Shown here one piece after another: positions 1-8,243 of a stretch of 17,009 bases of DNA. Every line of letters begins with the position of its first letter. Within the stretch, counting starts at the first letter, position 1. Made by a program: the position numbers and the translations under genes. The DNA is from Alphaproteobacteria bacterium. Its GTDB lineage: Bacteria > Pseudomonadota > Alphaproteobacteria > Rhizobiales > Aestuariivirgaceae. Location of the stretch: positions 1-17,009 of the forward strand of contig VAZZ01000001.1 in assembly GCA_005884715.1 (NCBI GenBank), written 5' to 3'. The notes beneath the pieces were generated by a model. It worked only from the letters and a program-made list of their open reading frames with translations, had not been told where the DNA came from and did no database searches.

Positions 1-109
1 ACGGCGAAATCCTGAACCCTATCGGTCACGCCACGCCCCTTACACGCGCCGTACCCTTGTGCTAAGCCCGGCGCCTATCCCTAACCTATCATTGCCAAGA
101 AAGGCGGCC

Positions 110-1534
110 ATGTCATCGTCCGTCATCACACGTTTTGCCCCTTCGCCCACCGGCTTCCTCCATATTGGCGGGGGGCGGACCGCGCTCTTCAACTGGGCCT
201 ATGCCAAGAAAACCCAAGGCAAAATGCTGCTCCGCATCGAAGACACCGATCGCGAGCGCTCGACGCCCGAGGCGGTCTCGGCCATCCTCGACGGCCTAAC
301 GTGGCTCGGACTCGACTGGGACGGCGAGGCCGTGTCGCAATATGGGCGCGCCTCACGCCATCGCGAGGTCGCCGAGATCCTGCTCGCCCGCGGGCTCGCC
401 TATCGCTGCTACTGCACGCCCGAAGAGCTGAGGCAGATGCGGGAAAAGGCCGAAATGGAAAAGCGACCCGTGCGCTATGACGGCGCCTGGCGCGATCGCG
501 ATCCGGCCCAGGCCCCTCAAGGCGTGAAGCCGACGATCCGCTTCAAGGCGCCACAGGACGGCGAGACCGTGATCGAGGATCGCGTCATGGGCCGTGTCGT
601 CTTCCAGAACAAGGACCTGGACGATCTCATCATCCTCAGATCCGACGGCAATCCGACTTATAATCTCTCCGTCGTCGTCGATGATCACGATATGGGGGTC
701 ACACATGTGATCCGTGGCGTCGATCATCTCACCAATGCGGCGCGCCAGACCCAGATCTACAAGGCGATGGGCTGGTCGGTGCCGGACATGGCGCATATTC
801 CGCTCATCCATGGGCCCGACGGCGCCAAATTGTCAAAGCGCCATGGCGCCCTTGGTGTCGAGGCCTATCGCGCAATGGGCTATCTGCCGGAGGCGATGCG
901 CAACTATCTGGCACGGCTCGGCTGGAGCCATGGCGATGACGAGATCTTTTCGACCGAGCAGATGATCGAGTGGTTCGACCTCGATGGTATCGGCAAGTCG
1001 CCGTCGCGTTTTGACTTCGTCAAGCTTGAGAATTTGAATGGCCATTATATGCGCCACACGGATGACGAACAGCTGGTGCGGGCGTTGTTGGCCTTCCTGC
1101 CCCATGTCGCGGGCGGGCCGGAAATGCTGGCGCGTATTGATGCTCCCATGCGTGCCAAGCTCAAGCGAGCCATGCCGGGGCTCAAGGAGCGCGCCAAGAC
1201 CCTCATCGACCTGATGAAGAGTTCGCAGTTCCTGTTCGCTCAGCGCCCGCTCGCGCTCGACGACAAGGCGAGGCAAATCATCGCCGATGGCGGCGTCGCG
1301 GCACTCGAGGCGCTTCTCCCGGTGCTGTCGCAAGCGGATTGGAACGCGCACAGCTTGGAGGCCGCGGTCAAGGCGCATGCGGAAGCGACGGGCGCCAAGC
1401 TCGGCAAGCTCGCGCAGCCATTGCGCGCCGTGTTGACGGGAACAAATACGTCACCTGGTATCTTTGATGTCCTGGATGTTCTCGGCCGCGATGAGTCATT
1501 AAGTCGTATTGAAGATGGCCTTAAGTTAAGTTGA
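110..1534 (+). CDS. gltX: Glutamyl-tRNA synthetase
   Basis: A cytoplasmic class I aminoacyl-tRNA synthetase that charges tRNA-Glu with glutamate using ATP; in alphaproteobacteria such enzymes often also feed tRNA-Gln through the amidotransferase route (family knowledge). The 474-residue product has the usual length. The HIGH-type motif reads HIGG at residues 18-21, after FAPSPTG, and the KLSKR loop is at 240-244. The ATG at 110 is preferred because AAGAAAGG lies about 6 nt upstream and the protein then begins just before the conserved VITRFAPSPTG. An in-frame GTG at 59 would add 17 unconserved residues. gltA follows after 60 nt in the same direction. The last codons are unusually AT-rich and the stop codon overlaps the -35 box of the gltA promoter candidate. 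Confident call. Confidence 0.97.
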   Translation: MSSSVITRFAPSPTGFLHIGGGRTALFNWAYAKKTQGKMLLRIEDTDRERSTPEAVSAILDGLTWLGLDWDGEAVSQYGRASRHREVAEILLARGLAYRCYCTPEELRQMREKAEMEKRPVRYDGAWRDRDPAQAPQGVKPTIRFKAPQDGETVIEDRVMGRVVFQNKDLDDLIILRSDGNPTYNLSVVVDDHDMGVTHVIRGVDHLTNAARQTQIYKAMGWSVPDMAHIPLIHGPDGAKLSKRHGALGVEAYRAMGYLPEAMRNYLARLGWSHGDDEIFSTEQMIEWFDLDGIGKSPSRFDFVKLENLNGHYMRHTDDEQLVRALLAFLPHVAGGPEMLARIDAPMRAKLKRAMPGLKERAKTLIDLMKSSQFLFAQRPLALDDKARQIIADGGVAALEALLPVLSQADWNAHSLEAAVKAHAEATGAKLGKLAQPLRAVLTGTNTSPGIFDVLDVLGRDESLSRIEDGLKLS

Positions 1535-1559
1535 CCGTCATGCTGCAGTGCAATAAACT
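1531..1559 (+). promoter_or_regulatory. Probable sigma-70 type promoter of gltA
   Basis: TTGACC at 1531-1536 is followed after exactly 17 nt by TAAACT at 1554-1559, a good match to the housekeeping -35/-10 consensus. The -35 box overlaps the gltX stop codon, so gltA can be transcribed independently of gltX. The start site would fall near 1566, leaving a leader of about 30 nt that contains an AGGGAC ribosome binding site. Recognised by eye only. Confidence 0.55.
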
Positions 1560-1594
1560 TCGCTCAAGCAGGGGAAAATGGCAGGGACAGAACC

Positions 1595-2926
1595 ATGACA
1601 AAAGCAGCCGCGACCAAGAAAAACGATGACGTGGCACAGGAAGAGTCAGCCACCCTCACACTCGGCAACAAGAGCTACGATCTGCCTGTCAAGAAGGGAT
1701 CGCTCGGCCCCGATGTCGTCGATATCGGCCACCTCTACCGCGACGCCGGCATATTCACCTATGATCCAGGCTTCACCTCGACAGCGGCCTGCGAGTCCGA
1801 AATAACCTTCATCGACGGCGACGAAGGCATCCTGCTCTATCGCGGCTATCCGATCGATCAGCTGGCGGAGCATGGCGATTTCCTCGAAACCTGCTACCTC
1901 CTTTATTACGGCGATCTTCCGACCCCGGCACAGCGGCGTGAATTCGAAAATGCGATCACCATGCACACGATGATCCATGAGCAGATGAGCCGCTTCTACC
2001 AGGGCTTCCGGCGCGACGCTCATCCGATGGCGGTGATGGTCGGCGTGGTCGGCGCGATGTCGGCCTTCTATCACGACTCGACCGACATCAACGATCCGAA
2101 GCAGCGCGAGATCGCATCGCGCCGGATGATCGCCAAACTTCCGACGATTGCGGCCATGGCCTATAAATACTACATCGGCCAGCCCTTCGTTTATCCGAAG
2201 AACGAGCTCTCCTACGCGGCCAACTTCCTGCGCATGTGCTTTGCGGTGCCGTGCGAGGAATACAAGGTCAATCCGATCCTGGCGCGCGCCATGGACCGCA
2301 TCTTCATCCTGCATGCCGATCACGAGCAGAATGCATCAACCTCGACGGTCCGCCTGGCCGGCTCCTCGGGCGCCAATCCCTTCGCCTGCATCGCGGCGGG
2401 CATCGCCTGCCTTTGGGGCCCGGCGCATGGCGGCGCCAATGAAGCGGCACTGAAGATGCTCGAGGAAATCGGCGATGTGAACAAGATCCCTGCCTTCATC
2501 GACAAGGTGAAGGATAAGAACTCGCATATTCGGCTCATGGGCTTCGGCCATCGCGTCTACAAGAATTACGATCCGCGCGCCAAGATCATGCAGAAGACGG
2601 CGCATGAGGTCCTGGGCGAGCTCGGCATCAAGGACGATCCGCTGCTCGATGTGGCCCGCGAACTCGAGCGCGTCGCGCTCAATGACAGCTATTTCATCGA
2701 GCGCAAGCTCTATCCCAATGTCGATTTCTATTCCGGCATCATTCTCAGGGCTTTGGGCTTCCCGATGAGCATGTTCACAGTGCTGTTTGCGGTGGCACGC
2801 ACCGTCGGCTGGATCGCACAGTGGAAGGAAATGATCGAAGATCCCTCACAACGCATCGGGCGTCCGCGTCAGCTTTATACCGGGGCGCCGCACCGCGATT
2901 ACGTGCAGATGAGCAAGCGCGGCTAG
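1595..2926 (+). CDS. gltA: Citrate synthase (type II, Gram-negative form)
   Basis: Condenses acetyl-CoA and oxaloacetate to citrate, the entry step of the TCA cycle, in the cytoplasm. The 443-residue protein is slightly longer than the usual 427-436 because of a lysine- and alanine-rich N-terminus. The catalytic residues are all visible: His278 in GPAHGGANEA (E. coli His264), His319 in FGHRVYKNYDPRA (His305) and Asp377 in NVDFYSGI (Asp362). HADHEQNAST starts at about 240. The N-terminal beta-rich domain (FIDGDEGILLYRGYPI) marks the hexameric, NADH-regulated Gram-negative class. The ATG at 1595 follows AGGGAC by a normal distance. gltX lies upstream on the same strand. The gene converges on the mscS-type gene with only 14 nt between stop codons. 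Adjacency of gltX-gltA to the lpx/fabZ block is typical of Rhizobiales. Confidence 0.97.
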   Translation: MTKAAATKKNDDVAQEESATLTLGNKSYDLPVKKGSLGPDVVDIGHLYRDAGIFTYDPGFTSTAACESEITFIDGDEGILLYRGYPIDQLAEHGDFLETCYLLYYGDLPTPAQRREFENAITMHTMIHEQMSRFYQGFRRDAHPMAVMVGVVGAMSAFYHDSTDINDPKQREIASRRMIAKLPTIAAMAYKYYIGQPFVYPKNELSYAANFLRMCFAVPCEEYKVNPILARAMDRIFILHADHEQNASTSTVRLAGSSGANPFACIAAGIACLWGPAHGGANEAALKMLEEIGDVNKIPAFIDKVKDKNSHIRLMGFGHRVYKNYDPRAKIMQKTAHEVLGELGIKDDPLLDVARELERVALNDSYFIERKLYPNVDFYSGIILRALGFPMSMFTVLFAVARTVGWIAQWKEMIEDPSQRIGRPRQLYTGAPHRDYVQMSKRG

Positions 2927-2940
2927 TAGTGCGGGCCTGC

Positions 2941-5124
2941 CTATTCCGCCGCTTTCTCGGCCGCTGCTTCACCAACTTCTTTTTTCTTCGCGGCGAGAAG
3001 AGTCTGCGCGACGGCGGCCTCCGCCGATTCTCCGTGCTGCACATGCACAGTCGGTAGCGGCAACTCGATGCCGTTTTCCCTGAATGCCTTGTTGATCAGC
3101 AGGTAGAATTTACGCTTCATGCCGAAGGCTCCGCCAGGCTTGGTCGTGACCTTCATCCGCAGCACGATACCGTAATCGCCGAAATCCTGAACGCCCTGCA
3201 TCTTGATCGGCTCGATCACCCAGGGAGCGAATTCAGGATCTTCAGCCAGTTGCAGGCCGATTTTCTTGATCAGCTTGCGCGCGAAATCGATATCGGTGTC
3301 GTAGCCAACCGTAATGTTGAACTTGTCGGTCGCCCAGTCACGACTCTGGTTCTGCACCGCGCCAAGCTCGCCGAACGGGATGGTGAACAGCGGCCCGCGG
3401 TGATGGCGCAGCTTGATCGAGCGCAGGCTGAAGCTTTCCACCGTGCCCATATATTTCCCGCTGCTGATATATTCGCCGACGCGGAAGGCATCATCGAGCA
3501 GGTAAAAGACGCCTGAAATGACATCCTTCACCACGGTCTGAGCCCCAAAGCCGACGGCGACACCGACGACGCCGGCGCCGGCGATCAACGGCCCGATCTG
3601 GATGCCAATCGAGGACAGGATCGTGAGGATGGCCAGGACGAGGATGACGGCAAAGGCGATGTTCTGGATGATCGGCAGAAGTGTGCGGATCCGCGCTCGT
3701 TGCGGATCGAGCATGAGTTGCTCTCCCGGTTCGGGCGCGCCGCCGAGCTTGCGCTCGATCAGCACCTTGATGATGCTCCAGCCGAAATCGGCGGCCAGGA
3801 GAATGACAACTGCGTTGAGCAGGCCGCGCAAAAACATCGTGATGGTCGGATCGTTGCTCTCCATGGACTGCATGTCGAGGCCCCAGGCGCGGGCGAGAAG
3901 GAAGACGGCGAAGATGATGAGAGCCATGCGGATGCCGCGGTCGATGACGGCGACCGTCACCGCAGGGATAGGCTTTGCCTCGGTGTCGCCTTCAGGCGGG
4001 CGCAGAAGGTAATGGACGGCACGATGCATCATGACGATGGCCGCCGGCAGCGCCACCGCGGCGACGGCAAACCAGAAGAGAGTGAAGGCGCCACTGCTGC
4101 GGATCACAAGCAGAGCGACAAAATAGGCGGTCAGCAGCCAGGACACGGCGGTATAGCCAACCCTTCCGGGTTGTTCGCCCTCCTCCAGCTTCAGCCGCGG
4201 CCGCAGCCAAACGGCCATGAGGCCGAGCGCCAGCACCAGGAGATCGGCCGGGACGGCCAGCGCCAGGAGATCGTCGGCCTGGTAGCCGAAGGTCGGCAGC
4301 AGCGTGAACGTCGCCCCGACCAGCGCAAAAACCGTGATCAGTATGACGGTCCATCGGTACCAATGGGCCGCTCGTTCGTCGGTTATATTGAGAATCCGGA
4401 CTTCGCGGGCATGATCGATCTGCAAATTGGGCGGCAGCAGCACAAAACGCGCGAACATGCGGCCGCCCCAGATGACGATGGCGGCCGTCAGGTAAGCCAG
4501 CACGATCTCGCGCAACAGAGGCGGCCAATCGAACATCAGGAACGTTCCGGCACTGCCGAACATGAAGGCGCCGACCATAATGGCGACAAAAAGCGCACGA
4601 GCTCCAAGCTTCTTAAGCCTGCCCTGCGGCGTGTTGCGCGGCAGCGCGATAATCCACAGGCGAAGCGGACGTGTCAGACGAAACACCAAATATGCCAAAG
4701 CAACGCCAACCGCGACGAAAAAGGCGATGATGAAGGCAATTCCGGCAACACCGCGGTCGGCGAACTCGACCATCAATATATCGCTGGTGCGCTCGAATTG
4801 TGCGGGCAGTCCTGGCAATGCCGCCCCAATGCGCCCGACATGGTGCTTAATACGGTCGAGTGCCGAAGAAACCACCGACGGCTCCATAGCCGATGGAGGA
4901 GTGTTGGCCGGGACGGCAGCGCCTGCCGGATTTGCCGCCGGCACCTGCTTGGCGAGCCACTCCTTGACCGCCGGATCGGCGAGCAGTTTGATGAGCTGGT
5001 CCACCTTTTCCGGTGGTGGCTCCGCGGCCGGGCCTGTTTGTCCCCATGACGGCGTCGCAATGGCTAAAAGGACTGCAAACAGAACACATAGAAGGGCTGA
5101 AAAGCCGAAACGGCACAGGTTCAT
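2941..5124 (-). CDS. Large MscS-family mechanosensitive ion channel (YbiO-like size)
   Basis: An inner-membrane channel predicted to open under membrane tension and release solutes on hypo-osmotic shock. From the ATG at 5124 it is 727 residues, with a signal peptide (hydrophobic core LLCVLFAVLLAIATPSWG, cleavage near residue 28), a proline/alanine-rich periplasmic stretch, then many hydrophobic segments. The MscS core lies near residues 500-690: the pore helix is rich in Gly and Ala (GVVGVAVGFGAQTVVKDVISG, about 515-535), followed by the beta domain (LLDDAFRVGEYI) and the alpha/beta vestibule. The tail is Ala/Lys/Glu-rich. The size resembles E. coli YbiO rather than the 286-residue MscS. The start is uncertain: an in-frame ATG at 5175 would add 17 residues, but its AGAGG abuts the ATG, while 5124 gives a clean signal peptide. 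It follows fabZ by 98 nt, where relatives have lpxA, lpxI and lpxB. Confidence 0.9.
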   Translation of the reverse strand: MNLCRFGFSALLCVLFAVLLAIATPSWGQTGPAAEPPPEKVDQLIKLLADPAVKEWLAKQVPAANPAGAAVPANTPPSAMEPSVVSSALDRIKHHVGRIGAALPGLPAQFERTSDILMVEFADRGVAGIAFIIAFFVAVGVALAYLVFRLTRPLRLWIIALPRNTPQGRLKKLGARALFVAIMVGAFMFGSAGTFLMFDWPPLLREIVLAYLTAAIVIWGGRMFARFVLLPPNLQIDHAREVRILNITDERAAHWYRWTVILITVFALVGATFTLLPTFGYQADDLLALAVPADLLVLALGLMAVWLRPRLKLEEGEQPGRVGYTAVSWLLTAYFVALLVIRSSGAFTLFWFAVAAVALPAAIVMMHRAVHYLLRPPEGDTEAKPIPAVTVAVIDRGIRMALIIFAVFLLARAWGLDMQSMESNDPTITMFLRGLLNAVVILLAADFGWSIIKVLIERKLGGAPEPGEQLMLDPQRARIRTLLPIIQNIAFAVILVLAILTILSSIGIQIGPLIAGAGVVGVAVGFGAQTVVKDVISGVFYLLDDAFRVGEYISSGKYMGTVESFSLRSIKLRHHRGPLFTIPFGELGAVQNQSRDWATDKFNITVGYDTDIDFARKLIKKIGLQLAEDPEFAPWVIEPIKMQGVQDFGDYGIVLRMKVTTKPGGAFGMKRKFYLLINKAFRENGIELPLPTVHVQHGESAEAAVAQTLLAAKKKEVGEAAAEKAAE

Positions 5125-5222
5125 GGGCGGGCCATCGAAGAGTTCAATGCACCTTCCTGGAACGGACGATTGCATCCTCTTAGTCTAGCATATTCGCGCT
5201 CTTCTCGGCAGTCTTAACCCGA

Positions 5223-5699
5223 TCACCGACCGCGCTCGTGCATCAGCATGGCGCCGATTTCGGCTTCCGCCACCTTTTTCCCATCGACAATGGCCTGCGC
5301 CGCATAGCGCCAGACCGGCGGGCGGCGTTGGACGAGCCTTACCGGAAAGCGAACCGTGTCGCCCGGCACCACCGGCTTGCGAAAGCGTGCCTTGTCGATT
5401 GACATGAAGAAAACCAGCTTGCCGGCATGTTCATCGCCCAGATGGTCGAGGACCAGGGCGCCCGCGGTCTGCGCCATGCATTCGATCAGCAGAACGCCCG
5501 GCATGACTGGCCGGCCGGGAAAATGACCTTGGAAGAACGGCTCGTTCATGGTGACGTTCTTGATGCCGACGCCGGACTCCTCGCCATCCAGTTCGACCAG
5601 CTTGTCGATCAGCAGGAAAGGATAGCGATGCGGCAAAAGCTGCATGATGCGCGCGATGTCGGCGCTGGCCAGCGTTCTTGGTTCCCCAGTGTCAGGCAT
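5223..5699 (-). CDS. fabZ: 3-hydroxyacyl-[acyl-carrier-protein] dehydratase FabZ
   Basis: Dehydrates (3R)-hydroxyacyl-ACP to trans-2-enoyl-ACP in type II fatty acid synthesis; a soluble hot-dog-fold enzyme. The 158-residue protein shows the catalytic histidine in LLPHRYPFLLID (about residues 22-33) and the catalytic glutamate in PVMPGVLLIECMAQTAGA, with FQGHFPGRP just before it. The ATG at 5699 is chosen because GAGG lies 9 nt upstream; an ATG at 5708 would directly abut that box. It is downstream of bamA with a hairpin between. In related bacteria fabZ sits between lpxD and lpxA, where it competes with LpxA for hydroxymyristoyl-ACP; both neighbours are missing here. HRYPFLLID and the length favour FabZ over FabA. 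Confidence 0.96.
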   Translation of the reverse strand: MPDTGEPRTLASADIARIMQLLPHRYPFLLIDKLVELDGEESGVGIKNVTMNEPFFQGHFPGRPVMPGVLLIECMAQTAGALVLDHLGDEHAGKLVFFMSIDKARFRKPVVPGDTVRFPVRLVQRRPPVWRYAAQAIVDGKKVAEAEIGAMLMHERGR

Positions 5700-5720
5700 G
5701 CCGTACATCCTCAAAACGAC

Positions 5721-5747
5721 AACGGACGGCAGCGCGTGCCGTCCGTT
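5721..5747 (-). terminator. Perfect hairpin between bamA and fabZ, terminator-like
   Basis: Two perfect 11-nt arms (aacggacggca and tgccgtccgtt on the + strand) flank a 5-nt loop. Read on the minus strand it begins 30 nt after the bamA stop and is followed by GTCGTTTT, a short interrupted T-run. It may terminate or attenuate transcription after bamA. Because the fabZ ribosome binding site follows within about 10 nt, fabZ must be reached by read-through or from RNA processed at this hairpin. Confidence 0.6.
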
Positions 5748-5777
5748 GGAACCTTTATCGCTTTGCCGACACTCAGT

Positions 5778-8132
5778 CTAGAAGCGCGTGCCGACCGAGA
5801 AGCGGAACAGTTCTTCCTCGTCATAATCGGCCTTGAGCAGGGGATAGGCGACATCGACACGCAACGGACCGAAAGGCGAATCCCAGATCAGGCCGGCGCC
5901 AACCGACAGGCGGAAGGCCATGGTGTCATGCACTTCGCATTCAGTCGCTTTCGGACCGATCGGACACAAATCCGAAGGCGCGGCCACCGTCTCCTCAGGC
6001 GCCCCGAAAACCGTGCCGAAATCGGTGAATACCGCACCTTCCAGGCCAAATTCTTCCGGCAGCCCCAACGGGAAAGTCGTCTCGACCGTACCGATGGCAT
6101 AGGTCTGGCCGCCGATCGCGTCCGAATCGCCTCTGGTATTGTCCATGTGCGGGCCGACGCCGCCGCGTTGAAAGCCGCGGAAAGAGTCCGAGCCCTTGAA
6201 GAAGCGATCCTGGATCGGGATGTCGTCGCTGGTGAGCGGCTCCATATGGCCGGCATTGGCCTCGAGCTTCATGACCACGCCGTCAAACAAAAGCGGTATG
6301 AAATAATAGGCCGAGGCATCGAGGCTGGCATAGTAGACATCGCCGCCGAGTCCGGCGATCTCGAGCGTGCTCTTGCCGCGGAAGCCCTTGGTCGGCTTGG
6401 ATGGGTTGTCGAGATCATCATAAACATAGGCGCTGGCAATCGACGATTTCCAGGTGACGCCTTCTGAGTCGAGAATGGCCGGCGAGACCTTGGCATCATT
6501 GTCGATCGTGATCTCGCGGCGCGCCAGCGCGTATTTGAAGCTGAGCGACTGCCACTCATCGAGACGGAACCCGGTGCGCAGCGCGCCGCCATACTTGGTG
6601 CTGTCATATTTCGTCGTATCGGTTTTGCTGGATTGGGTGGCGAACAGATCGAAGCCCGCCGATAAGGGCATATCGAGGAAATAGGGCTCGGTGAAGCCAA
6701 AATCGACGGTCTGGCGGTCCCAGCTCAGCTGGGTGTCCAGCCTGACGTTCTGGCCGCGGCCAAGCAGATTGCGCTCGGTTACGCTGATACCGCCAATGAC
6801 GCCGTCGGACGTCGAATAGCCGGCCGTCAGGTTGAGTGAGCCTGTGGACTTCTCGACCACCTCGACGATGAGGATGACCTTGTCGGGCGCCGAGCCCGGC
6901 TCGTCGCGCATGTCGATCTTCTCGAAGAAGTCGAGGGCGGTCAGGCGGCGGCGGCCACGTTCGACGAGCACGCGGTTATAGGCGTCGCCCTCAAAGAGCC
7001 TGAGCTCGCGGCGGATGACCTCATCGAGGGTGCGAGTATTGCCGATGATGTCGATGCGCTCGATATAAGTGCGTGGACCTTCCGAGATATTATAGGTGAT
7101 GTCGAGCTTCTTGTTTGGCTCGTCCTTCTTGATATCGGGTTCGACCTTGGCGCAGGCAAAGCCGGCCTTGCCGGCCTCGATGGTGATGTTCTCTACCGAC
7201 TTGTCGACCTTTGTCGAATCGTAGTCCTCGCCCGGCGCCAGCTGGACGGCATTGCGCAGCGAGCCTTCGTCGAGATTGGTTTCGCCCTTGTTGATGGCGA
7301 CGCTGTTGACCTTGTAGAGCGGACCCTCTTCGACCGTGAAGGTGATGTAGAAGCTTTCACCATCGGGCGCCAATTCGGCATCGGCGGAAATGACACGGAA
7401 ATCGGCAAAACCGTTCTTCAAATAGTAGCGGCGCAGAAGTTCCTTGTCGTAGTTCAGCCGGTCGGGATCGTAGCGGTCAGAGGTGGCCATGAATTTCCAC
7501 CAGGCAGTCTCGGTCGTGGTGATCCGCGAGCGCAGATCGCTATCGCTGAAGGCCTCGTTGCCGACGAAGGTGATGCTCCTCACCTTGGTCTCGACGCCCT
7601 CGGTGATCTCATAGACGAGGTCGACGCGATTCTGCGGCAGGCGTATGATCTTGGGCTCGACGCGCGCCGAATAGTAACCCGACCGGCGATAGACGGCGAT
7701 GATGCGCTGGACGTCACTCTGCACCTTGGCGCGAGTGAACATCGTGCGCTCCTTGAGCTCGACTTCCTTTTCGAGGTCCTTGTCCTTAACCTCGCTGTTG
7801 CCTTCGAAATTCACCCGGTTGATCATCGGGTTCTCTTCGACCACGACCACCAGGTTGCCGCCGCGGCGGAAGATCCGCACGTCGGAAAAGAGACCGGTCT
7901 GGAACAGGCTCTTCAGCGATTCGTTGATCTTTTCCGAATCAAACGGATCGCCGGGACCGATCTGCATGTAGGAGAGGACGGTTTCCGACTCGATGCGCTG
8001 ATTGCCTTCAACGATGATACGGCCGACGGTCTGCGCCTGAGCTGCTTCGACAAAGGCTGGGGGTGCGATCACCGGGAGGGCAAAGCACAACACGCACGCA
8101 AAAACCGCGACAATGACTGACTGATAACGCAT
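5778..8132 (-). CDS. bamA: Outer membrane protein assembly factor BamA
   Basis: The Omp85-family core of the BAM machine, which folds beta-barrel proteins into the outer membrane. The 784-residue precursor has a signal peptide (core VIVAVFACVLCFALPVIAPP, cleavage after AAQAQ near residue 34). Five POTRA repeats follow to about residue 430; their starts are marked by VGRIIVEGNQRIES, MINRVNFEGNSEVKD, VRSITFVGNEAFSD, YKVNSVAINKGETN and YIERIDIIGNTRTLDE. The C-terminal half is the 16-strand barrel, with the loop-6 motif DSFRGFQRGGVGP (VRGF/Y type, about 645-655) and a final strand ending in the C-terminal Phe of FSVGTRF. The gene is downstream of rseP with a 111-nt gap. Its presence shows that the organism builds a conventional protein-bearing outer membrane, which matters given the missing lpx genes. 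Confidence 0.97.
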   Translation of the reverse strand: MRYQSVIVAVFACVLCFALPVIAPPAFVEAAQAQTVGRIIVEGNQRIESETVLSYMQIGPGDPFDSEKINESLKSLFQTGLFSDVRIFRRGGNLVVVVEENPMINRVNFEGNSEVKDKDLEKEVELKERTMFTRAKVQSDVQRIIAVYRRSGYYSARVEPKIIRLPQNRVDLVYEITEGVETKVRSITFVGNEAFSDSDLRSRITTTETAWWKFMATSDRYDPDRLNYDKELLRRYYLKNGFADFRVISADAELAPDGESFYITFTVEEGPLYKVNSVAINKGETNLDEGSLRNAVQLAPGEDYDSTKVDKSVENITIEAGKAGFACAKVEPDIKKDEPNKKLDITYNISEGPRTYIERIDIIGNTRTLDEVIRRELRLFEGDAYNRVLVERGRRRLTALDFFEKIDMRDEPGSAPDKVILIVEVVEKSTGSLNLTAGYSTSDGVIGGISVTERNLLGRGQNVRLDTQLSWDRQTVDFGFTEPYFLDMPLSAGFDLFATQSSKTDTTKYDSTKYGGALRTGFRLDEWQSLSFKYALARREITIDNDAKVSPAILDSEGVTWKSSIASAYVYDDLDNPSKPTKGFRGKSTLEIAGLGGDVYYASLDASAYYFIPLLFDGVVMKLEANAGHMEPLTSDDIPIQDRFFKGSDSFRGFQRGGVGPHMDNTRGDSDAIGGQTYAIGTVETTFPLGLPEEFGLEGAVFTDFGTVFGAPEETVAAPSDLCPIGPKATECEVHDTMAFRLSVGAGLIWDSPFGPLRVDVAYPLLKADYDEEELFRFSVGTRF

Positions 8133-8194
8133 CCGCTTGTATTCGATCCCCTGCTACGCGCTTCTTCCCGACAGAATCCCCTCACCCGCGAGCC

Positions 8195-8222
8195 GTTTTA
8201 CGCTGTTTCAATGCGAATGCAA
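8195..8222 (-). promoter_or_regulatory. Possible promoter of bamA
   Basis: In the rseP-bamA gap the minus strand carries TTGCAT (8222-8217), a 16-nt spacer, then TAAAAC (8200-8195). Both boxes are partial matches, placed in an AT-richer patch about 60 nt before the bamA start. This would allow bamA expression apart from rseP. Weak, by eye only. Confidence 0.3.
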
Positions 8223-8243
8223 ATGAAAGATTTTTGCCTTATT

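Noticed and set aside
59..109. GTG at 59 as the start of gltX
   Set aside because: It adds 17 proline- and leucine-rich residues not expected in the family, and the ATG at 110 has a good ribosome binding site.
1646..2323. A 225-codon minus-strand frame opposite gltA
   Set aside because: It is fully covered by the well-supported citrate synthase and has no recognisable motif or ribosome binding site.
2920..2960. A shared bidirectional terminator between gltA and the MscS gene
   Set aside because: The gap is 14 nt and only an imperfect agcgcgg/ccgccgct pairing can be drawn, with no T-run on either side.
3700..5049. A 449-codon open frame on the + strand opposite the MscS gene
   Set aside because: The translation is dominated by Arg, Gln, Asp, His and Gly with no domain pattern, as expected for the antisense of a GC-rich gene. 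The minus-strand frame has clear signal peptide, membrane and MscS motifs.
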